From contig QWII01000004.1 of NCBI GenBank assembly GCA_021405325.1, forward strand, positions 62,001 through 126,000: a stretch of 64,000 bases of DNA, in the 5' to 3' direction. Of this stretch, positions 8,407 through 18,676 are shown in pieces. The stretch comes from Caldilinea sp. CFX5. Its GTDB lineage: Bacteria > Chloroflexota > Anaerolineae > Caldilineales > Caldilineaceae. The position numbers and the translations under genes were made by a program. The notes under the pieces are model-generated. The model was not told the origin of the DNA. It did no database searches and worked only from the letters and a program-made list of their open reading frames with translations. Numbering within the stretch: the first letter of the stretch is position 1; every line of letters starts with the position of its first letter.

Positions 8407-10460
8407 TGGCGAAAACCTTACCCTGGCCGCATCGCCTGCAACGATTCTTTTCCCGCGAGGCCACTTTTTTACCCAAGCGGCTCGTGCTGGTGACACTATT
8501 GCTCCTGCTGATCTATCTGGTGCTGCTGATACGCACCGATCAGCAGATACGTCACACCGCTTTAGGGTTTGTCGAAGCCAATCTGCAATCGAAATTAGTG
8601 GCTGATTATGAACAAGCCGCAAAACCGCCCGCACCATTAGCGCCATTGCGGCTGGAGATCCTACGCGCCAAGATCCAGGACGAAAATCCGGCCTGGTCGG
8701 AAGCGGAGGTTGATGCGGCGTTGCAACGGGCGCTCGCCGCGGCTGCCGCCCCGATTCTGCAAGCGACGCCGACGCCCTATCCGACCACACGCATGGTTGT
8801 GCAAGCGACCGTTGTTGTCAATGACCAATGGGTTTTCGCCAATCCCGCGCCTGCTGGTCGTATTCATCCGGCAAGCGAACAACGGGGGCCGGCCATAGCA
8901 ACCGTGGCGGCGCCGGTCGTTCCCGCACGCTGGCCGGCCCCCGTTGTTGGCGCGAGCGCGACTGCGCCGGCGGTCGCCTTCGCCTTTCGCCGGCCGACCC
9001 ATGGGCCGCCGCCGGTTGTTCAGGCGGCGGCCACTGCGCCATCAACCGTAACGCCGGCAGTGGTCACCCTGCTGGTGTCGGCGCCGGCGCCCGTGATGAT
9101 GGCGCCGCCGACCGCCGCTACTTTGGCTCTCCCGCACAACGCGACCTTATCGGGGGGAGCGACGCTGAACCCACCGGCGCTCTCCATAGCAGCACTGCCA
9201 ACGGCAAACGGCACGCCAACCAATGTGCCGGTTACCCATCTGGCTGCATCACAACCTGGCGCCGGCGAGACTACTCTTCCCTTGCCAACCATGACCGCAA
9301 TGGCGCCATGGGCGCCACCGCTGACTGCCACACCGACGGCAACCTGGACACCGTCGCCAACCCCAACAGGCGCCACACCCGCCATCGTTCTCACCGCGAG
9401 CAAGGAGGCGCTGCCCGACGGCGCGACCGTCACTGCCACCGTCACTGCCACCGTCACCCCGCTTGTCCTGGCGCCGGTCTTTCCCACGGCTAGCCCTGTG
9501 TCAACATCTGGCCCACCGCTAACGGTGACGCCCCTGCCCTCACCGACGGCCACGGCGTCACCGACCTTCGCGCCGACGCCGACCTTGTTGCCGGCCATTA
9601 GCAGGTTGACCGTCCAAGCGGCAGAGGATAAAGTTGTTTTGGCCTGGGAACCGGCGGCAAGCCCCGTGGTAGGGTATAACCTCTACCGTGGAGAGACCAT
9701 GACCGGCCCGCCGGGTGAACGGCGCAATGAAGCGCCGCTGGTGAACGCGACCTATGTCGATGCTGTGGTCCTCGATGGCAGGAGCTATTTTTATTATGTG
9801 ACTGTCGTTGATCAACAAAACAGAGAATCCTTGCCCAGTCAAGCTGTTGCGGTGACCGTTACCGACCGCACTCCACCTCACACGCCCAATCTACTTTCAC
9901 TGCATTTAAGCGGCGATCAACTTCAGATCCGCTGGCAGGCCAACACTGAGGCCGATCTGGCGGGCTATCGCCTCTACCGCAGCACAAGCTGGCCGGTGGA
10001 TCGCACACAGGGGCCAATTCACGGCGCCACCTTACTTACCACGCCCGGTTATCTGGAACAAGTGGTGCTGAACGGGCAAACGTACTATTATGTCTTCACT
10101 GCCGTTGACCAGGCCGGCAACGAATCGCGCCCCAGCATCGACGCCCAAATGCCCACCATTGATTTGACCGCGCCGGCAGTGCCAGTCGGATTGCAGGCAA
10201 CGTATCACCAACAGCGCGTCGAATTGACCTGGCAGGCCAACCGTGAAAGTGACCTGGCCGGGTATCGGCTCTACCGTTCCGACGCGCTGCCCGTTGATAC
10301 CAGTACGCCACCCATCCACAGTCAACCCCTGCTCACAACACCGTCCTATAGTGACCTAACCGTTGAAGAAGGCAAAATCTACTATTATGTGGTCGTCGCA
10401 GTCGATAGCAATCAAAATAGCTCGCCACCGAGCGAGGTGGTGATGGGAAGGGTCGAGTAG
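8406..10460 (+). CDS. Membrane-anchored protein with Thr/Pro-rich stalk and three fibronectin type III domains
   Basis: The protein has 684 aa. The ATG at 8406 shares its A with the cyclase TGA, so the two are translationally coupled. A membrane anchor near residues 22-40 (LVLVTLLLLLIYLVLLI) is followed by a charged helical segment. A long stalk (about 110-395) rich in Pro, Thr and Ala contains repeats such as TATWTPSPTPTGATP. Three Fn3 domains follow (about 398-480, 488-580 and 590-683), each with VGYNLYRG- or AGYRLYRS-type cores and YYYV.AVD strands. It probably faces the cell surface and binds glycans or other proteins. Coupling to a cyclase suggests a sensor pair, but this is inference. 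Confidence 0.85.
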   Translation: MAKTLPWPHRLQRFFSREATFLPKRLVLVTLLLLLIYLVLLIRTDQQIRHTALGFVEANLQSKLVADYEQAAKPPAPLAPLRLEILRAKIQDENPAWSEAEVDAALQRALAAAAAPILQATPTPYPTTRMVVQATVVVNDQWVFANPAPAGRIHPASEQRGPAIATVAAPVVPARWPAPVVGASATAPAVAFAFRRPTHGPPPVVQAAATAPSTVTPAVVTLLVSAPAPVMMAPPTAATLALPHNATLSGGATLNPPALSIAALPTANGTPTNVPVTHLAASQPGAGETTLPLPTMTAMAPWAPPLTATPTATWTPSPTPTGATPAIVLTASKEALPDGATVTATVTATVTPLVLAPVFPTASPVSTSGPPLTVTPLPSPTATASPTFAPTPTLLPAISRLTVQAAEDKVVLAWEPAASPVVGYNLYRGETMTGPPGERRNEAPLVNATYVDAVVLDGRSYFYYVTVVDQQNRESLPSQAVAVTVTDRTPPHTPNLLSLHLSGDQLQIRWQANTEADLAGYRLYRSTSWPVDRTQGPIHGATLLTTPGYLEQVVLNGQTYYYVFTAVDQAGNESRPSIDAQMPTIDLTAPAVPVGLQATYHQQRVELTWQANRESDLAGYRLYRSDALPVDTSTPPIHSQPLLTTPSYSDLTVEEGKIYYYVVVAVDSNQNSSPPSEVVMGRVE

Positions 10461-10564
10461 TAAAAAGTTACACTTTTTAGAACAACTAAGAAACGCGTGA
10501 TCACATTGTAACATGTCCTACAAAACTGTTAGCGAAATGACAGAAAAGCCACCCCAAGCTGACT

Positions 10565-10593
10565 AGACAAGCCACGAGTCTGCGGATTATACT
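10565..10593 (+). promoter_or_regulatory. Predicted promoter of the Rhs gene
   Basis: TAGACA (10565-10570), a 17-nt spacer and TATACT (10588-10593), each 5 of 6 to consensus. It lies about 115 nt before the ATG at 10708. This is the main feature of the 296-nt gap after 10460. Confidence 0.55.
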
Positions 10594-10695
10594 GGCAATA
10601 GAAGCAAACCACTGCTTCTTGATAGGGTCAGTCATCAACACCTTCCACCTCGCCATCTGCACCTACCACGTTCCTCGTTATCAGTAGTTCAAGAC

Positions 10696-10743
10696 AAGGA
10701 GCAACGTATGTGTCATTTACCCCCCCCCATTACTATTTCGTAA
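10696..10743 (+). promoter_or_regulatory. Rhs gene start site with out-of-frame C9 tract
   Basis: A strong ribosome site AAGGAG (10696-10701) lies 6 nt before an ATG (10708). Nine consecutive C (10720-10728) follow, and the frame stops at TAA 10741 after 11 codons. With eight C the frame would continue into the 2455-codon Rhs frame and give MCHLPPPLLFRKFSHLLLVI, a good signal peptide. No other ribosome site precedes the long frame. This is either a slip-prone phase switch in the off state or a homopolymer sequencing error. Confidence 0.7.
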
Positions 10744-10756
10744 GTTCTCCCATCTC

Positions 10757-13700
10757 TTGCTTGTTATCACCTTCTTTTTACAATTACTACCCTTATCGTC
10801 GCAGCAGAGTATCGCAGCACCAATAGATCGTGTGAGCAGCCAGGAGCCGCCTCCTATCACCCCTATCCTTGATAGCTCCACTGTCATTACCGGCGCGGCG
10901 ACCCTATCAACTACGGTGCCATTAACGGGATCATCCATCTTACCCAACCCACTTAATCAGTCAGCCATCATTACTTCTGCGCTGGTTGTAACAATCAGCG
11001 CCACCGTTACACCAACCTTTGCCGCGTCGGATATGGCCGAAATCACGTTGACGAACAAGCTTACCGTGGTTGCAACGCCGGTCGCAACGCCGGTCATAAC
11101 GCCAACGATCACAGTTACTGCTATCATCACTATCAGTACAACCCCACCCCCAACGCCCCAATCCTTGACGGCGACTGTCGTCATGACAGGAACAGTCCAA
11201 CCGACAAGCGTGGTGGCAACACCAACACCTAAAGCTTCATCAACGCCTACTATCACCTTAAACCTTATCACCCCGATCACGACGACAAGTACCCCAACCG
11301 CAACCCTCACTGCCCTTCCTACCGAAATGACGCCAGAACCGGAGACGACAGCCGAAATTCCCATCACCGGTGGCGAGATTGTCGCATTTAGTGGCAAGGT
11401 CAAGGTATTTTTCCCACCCGGCGCCATTGATGAAACGTTGGACGTAACTGTGCGCCGGCCCAAAAAGGATCATACGCCTGATGATAAGCGCCTGCCGCCC
11501 TATTCCCTGAGCGGTCAATCCTTTGAAATAGTCGCTTTTAAGAAGAATGGCCAACCGGTCAACAAGTTCAAACAGGCGATTACCATTGAAGTATTGTATG
11601 ACTCTCTGCCCATGTTCGGTGACCCGGAAAACCTGACCCTTTTCTACTATGATGAGAAGGCGGAAAGCTGGATACCGCTGGGCAGTAGGGTTGATACGGC
11701 CACCAAGAAGATCACCGGTTACAGCGACCATCTGACCGTCTTTGACTTTGATATTCAAAACTGGGAAGGGGCGCGCCTGCCAACCATGAAAGGCTTTGAG
11801 GTGGCGCTCTACACCGGCGCCGCCACCTATGCCTATCCCATTGCAGTGCCGCCCGGCCCTGGCGGATTGCAGCCGCAATTGCAACTGAGCTACAACAGCC
11901 AGGTGGTGGATAGCGCGACGAGCAAGACCCAGGCAGCTTGGGTGGGCATGGGTTGGTCGTTAGAGACGGGCTACATCGAGCGCGATATGAATAACGGCTC
12001 CAAGACTACGACCGATGACACCTTTCTGCTAGTACTCAACGGCAGCAGCTATCGCTTGCTCCCTGGTAGTGATGGTTATTGGCACACCGATAGTGAGAGT
12101 TTCCTCCGTATTGCATACAACGGCAACCCCAACCTCAACACGAACCAAGCGCGCGAATGGACCGTGTGGGATAAGAGTGGCAACAAATACATCTTTGGCG
12201 GTGTAAACCCCAACGAGCATCGCGCCACCTACCCGAAAAATAATGAAGAATGGACCTGGCGCTGGTCACTGCGAACGGCCACCAATATTTTTGGTCAAGC
12301 ATTGAGCTATAGTTATGTCTATGAAGGAGTAAGTAAAACGGCGTGTAGTGGCCAACAAGAAGCCTTTTGTGATGGCAGTTGTAATGATGTAGCCGTCTAT
12401 CCATCGCAAATTCTCTATCCGAACGGCAAATATCGCATCCAGTTTGATCGGGTTGCGCGCAGCGATTATGACACCGGCTGGAACAGCGCCTGCGCCAGTG
12501 TTCGGTTCCAGCAGTCACTGCTTGATGCGATTCGTGTGGAGCATCTCAACGGTAGCACATGGGAGTTGGTGCGCAAGTATAAATTCACTTACAACTTTGG
12601 CAGCGGCTACATCTTCCCCGGTCTACTCTGGAATGGCGGTGGACGGACGCCGACGCTTACCAGTATTCGAGAATACGGTACAGACGGCGCCACGGCCCTA
12701 CCCGCCACCACCTTCACCTATGGCGACAACATGCACATGACCAAAGCCGATAATGGCTACAAGGGCAGTGTGGAATACACCTATCAACCCTGGGCGGAGG
12801 TGCAGACGCAGGATATTGGCATGGGGCCGCAGAATGATGGAAAGTGCAGCAATTACAGTTGGCAGGCGTTGAGTAGCACGACCAAGGATTGCACATCCGC
12901 AACGCCTAGCGGTGTGCGCTTTAAAGGTGCAACGACCACCTATGGCACCATCTGGGAGAATAATTACTTCAAAGTTTTCCGCCCCGGCGCCCAGTATACA
13001 ATCCAATCGAAATTTTTACGCTGGGATAAAGTGCCACACGAGGCGCGCCCCGGGCTGAACGAGGGTGCGATTGTCGCCTGGGACGCCAATGGCTATCGCC
13101 CCATTAATGACAACGCCGGTGGTGACACTGTTGTCACTTCGTCGATCATTCTGCCGGCTACGGCCAGCCGGATGTGGCTGCAATATGAGGGCAACGGCAT
13201 TCTCCGTTCGGCAGATGTCTACAACCTGCTCACCCGCTATCAGGTCACGACCAAGACAGTCAAGGATGCCGTCACCAACCAAAGCCACACCTTCAGCTAT
13301 AGCTATGATGAACCGGCGACCAATGACGCCGCCCATTCAACCATTGTCGCCACACCCCTTGGCACAAATCAGCGCTACTTTAGCCAGCCCTACACCGAAT
13401 TCCGCGGCAACGCCCTCGTGCGCGAAAAAGGGCCAGACGGACGCATCACCCTGAACTGGTTCCGCCAGGATGATGTACGCCGCGGGCAACTGGTGCGTCA
13501 GCAGGTGGGCGAAGAACTCTTCTTTGACACCTTTGACACCTTTAACATGACAACCTGGTCATCACCCAATGGTTGGGTCTGGAGCGAACGCACCACCGGT
13601 GATAATGCGTTGCGTGTGCATAATCCCAATATCAGTTGGGGGATTACGGCCAATCGCAACGGCACGGTGCAAGATGGCAATATCGTCCTGCTGCAATTTA

Positions 13701-16700
13701 AGGTCGCCAGCACAGCATCAGGCGCCGTGCTGGCATTGCAAGTAACCGACACCTGGCGCTGGGGCATTCAGATCTATAGCAACAACCAGGTCGACGCGCA
13801 ATGGAACAATGGCGGCGGCTGGAATTACTCAACGTTGTTGCCCAGCGGCGCCTTCAAACGAGATGTTTGGTATGTCCTCATGCTCGGCGTTGACAATGGC
13901 ACGGATCTGATACGCCTTTGGGAGCGGGACGCAGCACCGGAAACCAGCGCCGTTCTCACCTATCAAGCCGACGCCATGAGCAGCGGACAGAACTGGCAGT
14001 TCAAGGTCTATGCTAACAACGGCGTGATTTATCTTGATACTTACCACGAGATGAAATTGTTCTCTGAAAGCGAGACCACCATCGCTGCTACTGCGATTGC
14101 GCTCCAATCCGGTTGGAGCTTGATCGACCAGGACAACAAGACACTGGTCGGCCTCAACGGTTACTGGACGCGACCAACGGGCGAGAAAGCGCTCACTTTT
14201 AACAACGACACCAAGTTTGTCGGGCGCGCCAGTGACTATGGTTACGATGCTTATGGCAACGTGACCAATGTGGTGGAAAAAGCCTGGAACGGCAGCGCCT
14301 TTATCCCATACCGTGCGATTTCACGCGGGTTCTACCCTAACACGACGAATTGGCTCGTGGGCCTGCCGGGCTATGAAAACCATTACGCCTGCCCTGGTGG
14401 CGCCTGTAGCTACCAAGGTGGTGACGTCACTAGTTCCGTCTTGCATCTCTATGATGGGCAAAGTTCCTATAGCGCGACGCCAACCACGGGCAAACTGACC
14501 GGCAACAGCACCTTTATCTGCTATGCCAACGCCAGTAACCAGTGCGTCGCCTTTGGCAGTCATAGCAAGTCACTCTACAGCGATGCCGACTATGGCTATG
14601 ACAGCTACGGCAACCGCACCAGTCAGACGCTTTATACCAACTATGGCAACGGCGTTACACGCGCCACGACCATCGCCCGCACCACGACCTTCGCTTACGC
14701 GGATGGTGGTTATAACACCTATAAAACCAGCGCAACCAATCCAGCCGGCCATGTAACGGGTTGGCTCTATAATTATCGCACAAGCGTCCCCACCCAAGAG
14801 AGTGATCCCAATAGCATTGTGACCACAGCTGAGTATGATACCTTTGGTCGCTTGACGAAGATCATCCGTCCCGGCGACAGCAGTGCTACGCCAACGATCG
14901 GGATCACCTATTATGACACCGGCGTCAACGCGACCGGTCCCTTTGGTATCCGTCTCCGACAGTGGCACAGTGGCGGTTTTTATACGCTCTACAAATTCTA
15001 TGATGGTCTGGGCCAGTTGATCCAACAGGTGACCTATGATGCCCAGGTTAAAGGGGCAGCCCGTGATATTCTGGTGGATAGCGAATACAACGCTTATGGA
15101 CAAGTGACACGCCAGACGATGCCCTATGATGTTACCAAGTGGGGCGGCAGCGCCGGCACTACCCCTTATCGCGGCCCCAGCTTTACCAGCGACAAGACCA
15201 CGCTTACCAGCTATGATAAATATGGTCGGGTGACGCTGATTACACCCCCTACTACCAGTGAGGCGGTGGCCTATTCCTATCCGCAAGATTTGACGACCGT
15301 TGTGCGCAATGCACAGGGCTATGATACAACGACCATTCAGGATATCTGGGGGCGGGTGAGCGAAATGCGGCCACCGAGTGATCCGTGGCTACGCTACAGC
15401 TATGACACCGCCGATCGTTTGTTGAGTGTGGAGAAACGCACCGGAAGCGGCAATGGCACGCTCTTTGCCACCACAACCATGAACTATGATATGGCCGGGC
15501 GCAAAACCAGTATGAACGACATGGACATGGGCGGCTGGAGCTATCGCTATGACGCGTTGGGGAACTTGACCGGCCAAACTGATGCCCGCGGCTGTATCAC
15601 CACCCTGACCTATAACGATGGCCTTAGCCGGCTGACGAACAAGAGCTACAGCGGTTCGTGTGGTGTGACCACCAGCACCGTCACTTACGGCTATGACGCC
15701 ACCACGCCCGGCGGTAACAAGGGCAAGGGGCGACGCACCAGCATGAGTGATGCTTCGGGCAGCACGGTTTGGGAATATAACGATAGTCGCGGTCGCCTGA
15801 CCAAAGAGACCAAGAACATTACCGGCGGCGGCGGCTTTGTCACCCAGTGGGCCTATGACAGCGGCGACCAGGTCACCAGCATGACCTATCCTGATGGCGA
15901 AACCGTGAGCCACGGCTATCTACCGCAGATGGCAGTCAACAGTGTGAGCGGCAACAACACCTACGTCCAAAGCACCCAGTACGACGCCGCCGGCCGTCTG
16001 GCGTTGCGTACGCTGGGCAGCAATCAATTGCGCACTAACTACCAGTACTACAGTTGGAATGCCCAGGGCGGTCGGCTGGCGTGGCTGCAAAGCGGTTCGG
16101 ACGCTTTCAACCTCAACCTGCAACGCTTTGAATACAACTACGACGCCAACGGCAATATGAACTGGGTCAAGGACTACAATGCCGGCGGCACGCAGACTCA
16201 CAGTTTTGGCTATGACAACCTTGATCGTTTGATCTCATCGGCAGCAAGTGGCGGCTTCGGCGGTCTCTATAATCATGGGTACAGTTATAACAGCTATGGT
16301 CTGTTAAGCACGCTTGCCGTCAACAACTACCAATACACAATACCAACAGACAACCAGCACGTCCATGCCGCCAAGTGGTTAAATATCGGCATGGGCAGCA
16401 CCACCCAGCGCACGGTAACGATCCGGGCGCGTGGCGACTATGCCGGCGGCGCCTGGCCGCAGATGCAACTATGGGTCAATGGCACATTACGCGGCAGTTG
16501 GACAGTGAACAGTGCGACCTATCAAAATTTCAGTGTCGCCACGGCCCTGACCGGCAAGGATCAGTTGGACGTCGTCTTTACCAACGATTATTATGACGGC
16601 AGTAGTGACCGTAACCTCTATGTCGATTACATTCAGATCGATACACAAACACCGCTCCAGGCTGAAGAGGTGGCGATCATCGATATTGGTGTACCCAGTG

Positions 16701-18124
16701 TGTTTGACGGCGATTTTATAATGCCTGGACAAGAAGCGCTTTGGTGGCCTGCAGCCCTACGTTTTGTCACCGGTTCCAGCGCCCAAGCAATGGGCTATGA
16801 TTTTAATGGTAATCGGAGCTACCGGTTGACAGCGGCTCAAGCGGACATCTATGTCTATGATGCCGAGAACCGCCTGGTTGAAGTGAAGCGTAATGGTTTC
16901 ACCATTGCAGGTTTTACCTATGATGGGGATGGGGTACGCGTCAAGGGCATGGTCAATGGCGTCACTAGCCTCTACTTGGGCAACAGTTATGAAGTGACCA
17001 ATGGCGTACAACGAAAGTACTACTATGCCGGCAATCAGCGCGTTGCCATGCGTGATAATGGGGCGCTCTACTGGCTGCTGGGCGACCACCTAGGCAGCAC
17101 CGCCTATACCATCAACGGCACAACGAAAACCGGCGAAATTCGTTACTACCCCTGGGGCGTCGACCGCTTCAGTAGCGGCCAAACGTTGACCAGCTACAAG
17201 TTCACCGGTCAACGCGAGGAGGCCGGCCTGGGCTTGTACTACTATGGCGCGCGGTGGTATGATCCGGCGCTGGGGCGCTTTATCCAGCCGGATACCATTG
17301 TACCCAATCCGGGGGACGTCCAGAGCTTTGATCGGTACGCTTACGTCAACAACAATCCGCTCAAGTATACCGATCCCACAGGGCATTATTCGCCGGAAGA
17401 GTTAATGGAACACTTTGGTTGTGAGAATATCGAATGTGTTTTAGGGCAATTCAAAGCCGGTGGCGACTATGATGGTTTATGGGGCTGGTTTACCATTCTG
17501 ACGCAAGCCCAAGATGGCGATCAAATCTATGCCCATAGTATTGACCAAGCATTGGATGGCAGAACCCAGTTGGATGATGAATTACTGGGTACATTCGCCC
17601 GAGTAAACGGCAAAATTATGATTCGTCTTGCCAGCACAGCAAGCACCAACTATACGACCGGGCAACGGAATGAAACGCTGTTTGGGCCAGATACGCTGGT
17701 GGCCGAAAAAACGGGAGCTGTTTATGGAACCTTGGGAATTTTCGGGGAATATCGCTTGACAGGCGGGCGTTCTGTCTATTCGACATCTTATGATAAAAGC
17801 GTCAATTGTAGCTATGACGATTGTGTCAGCTTGGCGCTCGATGGAGCGGCTGATGTTGTGTCGGCTGTAGCTGTAGGTTGCACGATGGCCGGTCAAGTGG
17901 GATGTGCATTCATTGCAGGTGCGGCTGGGAAAGGATTAGCTGTAGGGAGTGTTGCATATACAGGTTACCATACCTTCGTTACAGGGAATTCAACAGGTAC
18001 CGATCTTACAGTGACGCTCACGACTAGTGCTGTTTCGGTTTTTGCTCCCCCTGGAGCAGGACTTGTAGCCGGCGAGGTACAGACATTATACGATTACAAT
18101 GCACTCAAAAGGAAACCAGAATGA
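10757..18124 (+). CDS. Giant SpvB/Rhs YD-repeat protein with variable C-terminal tip
   Basis: The open frame has 2455 codons from a TTG at 10757; the true start is probably the ATG at 10708, one base out of frame across a C9 run. Order from the N-terminus: signal peptide h-region; Thr/Pro-rich stalk to about 205; ZU5-like domain (about 208-330, KVFFPPGAIDETLDVTVRRP); SpvB-like domain (about 345-520, YPIAVPPGPGGLQPQLQLSY, GMGWSLETGYIERD); many YD repeats (YDALGNLT, YDAAGRL); the Rhs-associated core (about 2088-2211, GDHLGSTAYTINGTTKTGEI, GLYYYGARWYDPALGRFIQP, DRYAYVNNNPLKYTDPTGH); and an unrecognised tip (about 2212-2455) with Gly/Ala-rich hydrophobic segments. Known relatives form shells that enclose and deliver a C-terminal toxin. 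The next gene overlaps by 4 nt and may be its immunity gene. Confidence 0.88.
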   Translation: MLVITFFLQLLPLSSQQSIAAPIDRVSSQEPPPITPILDSSTVITGAATLSTTVPLTGSSILPNPLNQSAIITSALVVTISATVTPTFAASDMAEITLTNKLTVVATPVATPVITPTITVTAIITISTTPPPTPQSLTATVVMTGTVQPTSVVATPTPKASSTPTITLNLITPITTTSTPTATLTALPTEMTPEPETTAEIPITGGEIVAFSGKVKVFFPPGAIDETLDVTVRRPKKDHTPDDKRLPPYSLSGQSFEIVAFKKNGQPVNKFKQAITIEVLYDSLPMFGDPENLTLFYYDEKAESWIPLGSRVDTATKKITGYSDHLTVFDFDIQNWEGARLPTMKGFEVALYTGAATYAYPIAVPPGPGGLQPQLQLSYNSQVVDSATSKTQAAWVGMGWSLETGYIERDMNNGSKTTTDDTFLLVLNGSSYRLLPGSDGYWHTDSESFLRIAYNGNPNLNTNQAREWTVWDKSGNKYIFGGVNPNEHRATYPKNNEEWTWRWSLRTATNIFGQALSYSYVYEGVSKTACSGQQEAFCDGSCNDVAVYPSQILYPNGKYRIQFDRVARSDYDTGWNSACASVRFQQSLLDAIRVEHLNGSTWELVRKYKFTYNFGSGYIFPGLLWNGGGRTPTLTSIREYGTDGATALPATTFTYGDNMHMTKADNGYKGSVEYTYQPWAEVQTQDIGMGPQNDGKCSNYSWQALSSTTKDCTSATPSGVRFKGATTTYGTIWENNYFKVFRPGAQYTIQSKFLRWDKVPHEARPGLNEGAIVAWDANGYRPINDNAGGDTVVTSSIILPATASRMWLQYEGNGILRSADVYNLLTRYQVTTKTVKDAVTNQSHTFSYSYDEPATNDAAHSTIVATPLGTNQRYFSQPYTEFRGNALVREKGPDGRITLNWFRQDDVRRGQLVRQQVGEELFFDTFDTFNMTTWSSPNGWVWSERTTGDNALRVHNPNISWGITANRNGTVQDGNIVLLQFKVASTASGAVLALQVTDTWRWGIQIYSNNQVDAQWNNGGGWNYSTLLPSGAFKRDVWYVLMLGVDNGTDLIRLWERDAAPETSAVLTYQADAMSSGQNWQFKVYANNGVIYLDTYHEMKLFSESETTIAATAIALQSGWSLIDQDNKTLVGLNGYWTRPTGEKALTFNNDTKFVGRASDYGYDAYGNVTNVVEKAWNGSAFIPYRAISRGFYPNTTNWLVGLPGYENHYACPGGACSYQGGDVTSSVLHLYDGQSSYSATPTTGKLTGNSTFICYANASNQCVAFGSHSKSLYSDADYGYDSYGNRTSQTLYTNYGNGVTRATTIARTTTFAYADGGYNTYKTSATNPAGHVTGWLYNYRTSVPTQESDPNSIVTTAEYDTFGRLTKIIRPGDSSATPTIGITYYDTGVNATGPFGIRLRQWHSGGFYTLYKFYDGLGQLIQQVTYDAQVKGAARDILVDSEYNAYGQVTRQTMPYDVTKWGGSAGTTPYRGPSFTSDKTTLTSYDKYGRVTLITPPTTSEAVAYSYPQDLTTVVRNAQGYDTTTIQDIWGRVSEMRPPSDPWLRYSYDTADRLLSVEKRTGSGNGTLFATTTMNYDMAGRKTSMNDMDMGGWSYRYDALGNLTGQTDARGCITTLTYNDGLSRLTNKSYSGSCGVTTSTVTYGYDATTPGGNKGKGRRTSMSDASGSTVWEYNDSRGRLTKETKNITGGGGFVTQWAYDSGDQVTSMTYPDGETVSHGYLPQMAVNSVSGNNTYVQSTQYDAAGRLALRTLGSNQLRTNYQYYSWNAQGGRLAWLQSGSDAFNLNLQRFEYNYDANGNMNWVKDYNAGGTQTHSFGYDNLDRLISSAASGGFGGLYNHGYSYNSYGLLSTLAVNNYQYTIPTDNQHVHAAKWLNIGMGSTTQRTVTIRARGDYAGGAWPQMQLWVNGTLRGSWTVNSATYQNFSVATALTGKDQLDVVFTNDYYDGSSDRNLYVDYIQIDTQTPLQAEEVAIIDIGVPSVFDGDFIMPGQEALWWPAALRFVTGSSAQAMGYDFNGNRSYRLTAAQADIYVYDAENRLVEVKRNGFTIAGFTYDGDGVRVKGMVNGVTSLYLGNSYEVTNGVQRKYYYAGNQRVAMRDNGALYWLLGDHLGSTAYTINGTTKTGEIRYYPWGVDRFSSGQTLTSYKFTGQREEAGLGLYYYGARWYDPALGRFIQPDTIVPNPGDVQSFDRYAYVNNNPLKYTDPTGHYSPEELMEHFGCENIECVLGQFKAGGDYDGLWGWFTILTQAQDGDQIYAHSIDQALDGRTQLDDELLGTFARVNGKIMIRLASTASTNYTTGQRNETLFGPDTLVAEKTGAVYGTLGIFGEYRLTGGRSVYSTSYDKSVNCSYDDCVSLALDGAADVVSAVAVGCTMAGQVGCAFIAGAAGKGLAVGSVAYTGYHTFVTGNSTGTDLTVTLTTSAVSVFAPPGAGLVAGEVQTLYDYNALKRKPE

Positions 18125-18435
18125 TTCAGCATCCAATTCTAGCTGTGATCAGCCTCATCTTTCTTATCATCGTTAGCTATCTGGAAATCCGCTATTATCA
18201 TGCTGGTTCTCCCAGAACGAAAAAGTGGTTAATTACACTCTTTTTATGTGGGGCTGTTATGACTGGAAGTGGCGGTCTTTCTCTGATCCCCACCCCTATT
18301 GTCATGTTCCAAAGCATTGGCACTTGTGGTGTAATGTTATTTGTATTTGTTGGGGGCGGTATCATTGCAGTTTACACGTTACCCCGATATGCAAAAGAAG
18401 CAGAGAAAATGCGCCAAGAGAAAAATGGAGGGTAA
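18121..18435 (+). CDS. Small three-helix membrane protein, candidate Rhs immunity protein
   Basis: The protein has 104 aa; its ATG overlaps the Rhs stop (ATGA). Hydrophobic helices lie near residues 5-24, 36-58 and 63-88, with a basic C-terminal tail. No family motif is recognised. Rhs toxin genes are usually followed directly by a specific immunity gene, and the tip of the upstream protein has hydrophobic segments that could act on membranes. The position therefore supports an immunity role; the sequence alone does not prove it. Confidence 0.65.
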   Translation: MIQHPILAVISLIFLIIVSYLEIRYYHAGSPRTKKWLITLFLCGAVMTGSGGLSLIPTPIVMFQSIGTCGVMLFVFVGGGIIAVYTLPRYAKEAEKMRQEKNGG

Positions 18436-18480
18436 TGAAACAACAATCCTGGGACAACTCTGAGTATCACAGTTAACATG

Positions 18481-18525
18481 TATAGGGAACGACCCACAGT
18501 GAGGTCGTTCCCTATACTCTTTTCT
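18481..18525 (+). terminator. Intrinsic terminator after the Rhs/immunity pair
   Basis: A perfect 14-bp stem (TATAGGGAACGACC at 18481-18494 with 18503-18516) and an 8-nt loop are followed by CTCTTTTCT. Confidence 0.75.
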
Positions 18526-18676
18526 AGAGTACCTATTATCAATCAAAATCTCCGCCTCAACACCGCAAGTTAACTTCTGGCAAACAGGCAAAGCTTACTA
18601 CATCACTTGGGCCGACCGGTGAGTAAAATTGATTACTCACTGGCCAACGCGAGGAGCCAGGGGTTGAAACCCTAGG

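Noticed and set aside
7840..8790. 316-codon minus-strand frame
   Set aside because: It is antisense to the cyclase catalytic domain and the Fn3 gene, both well supported.
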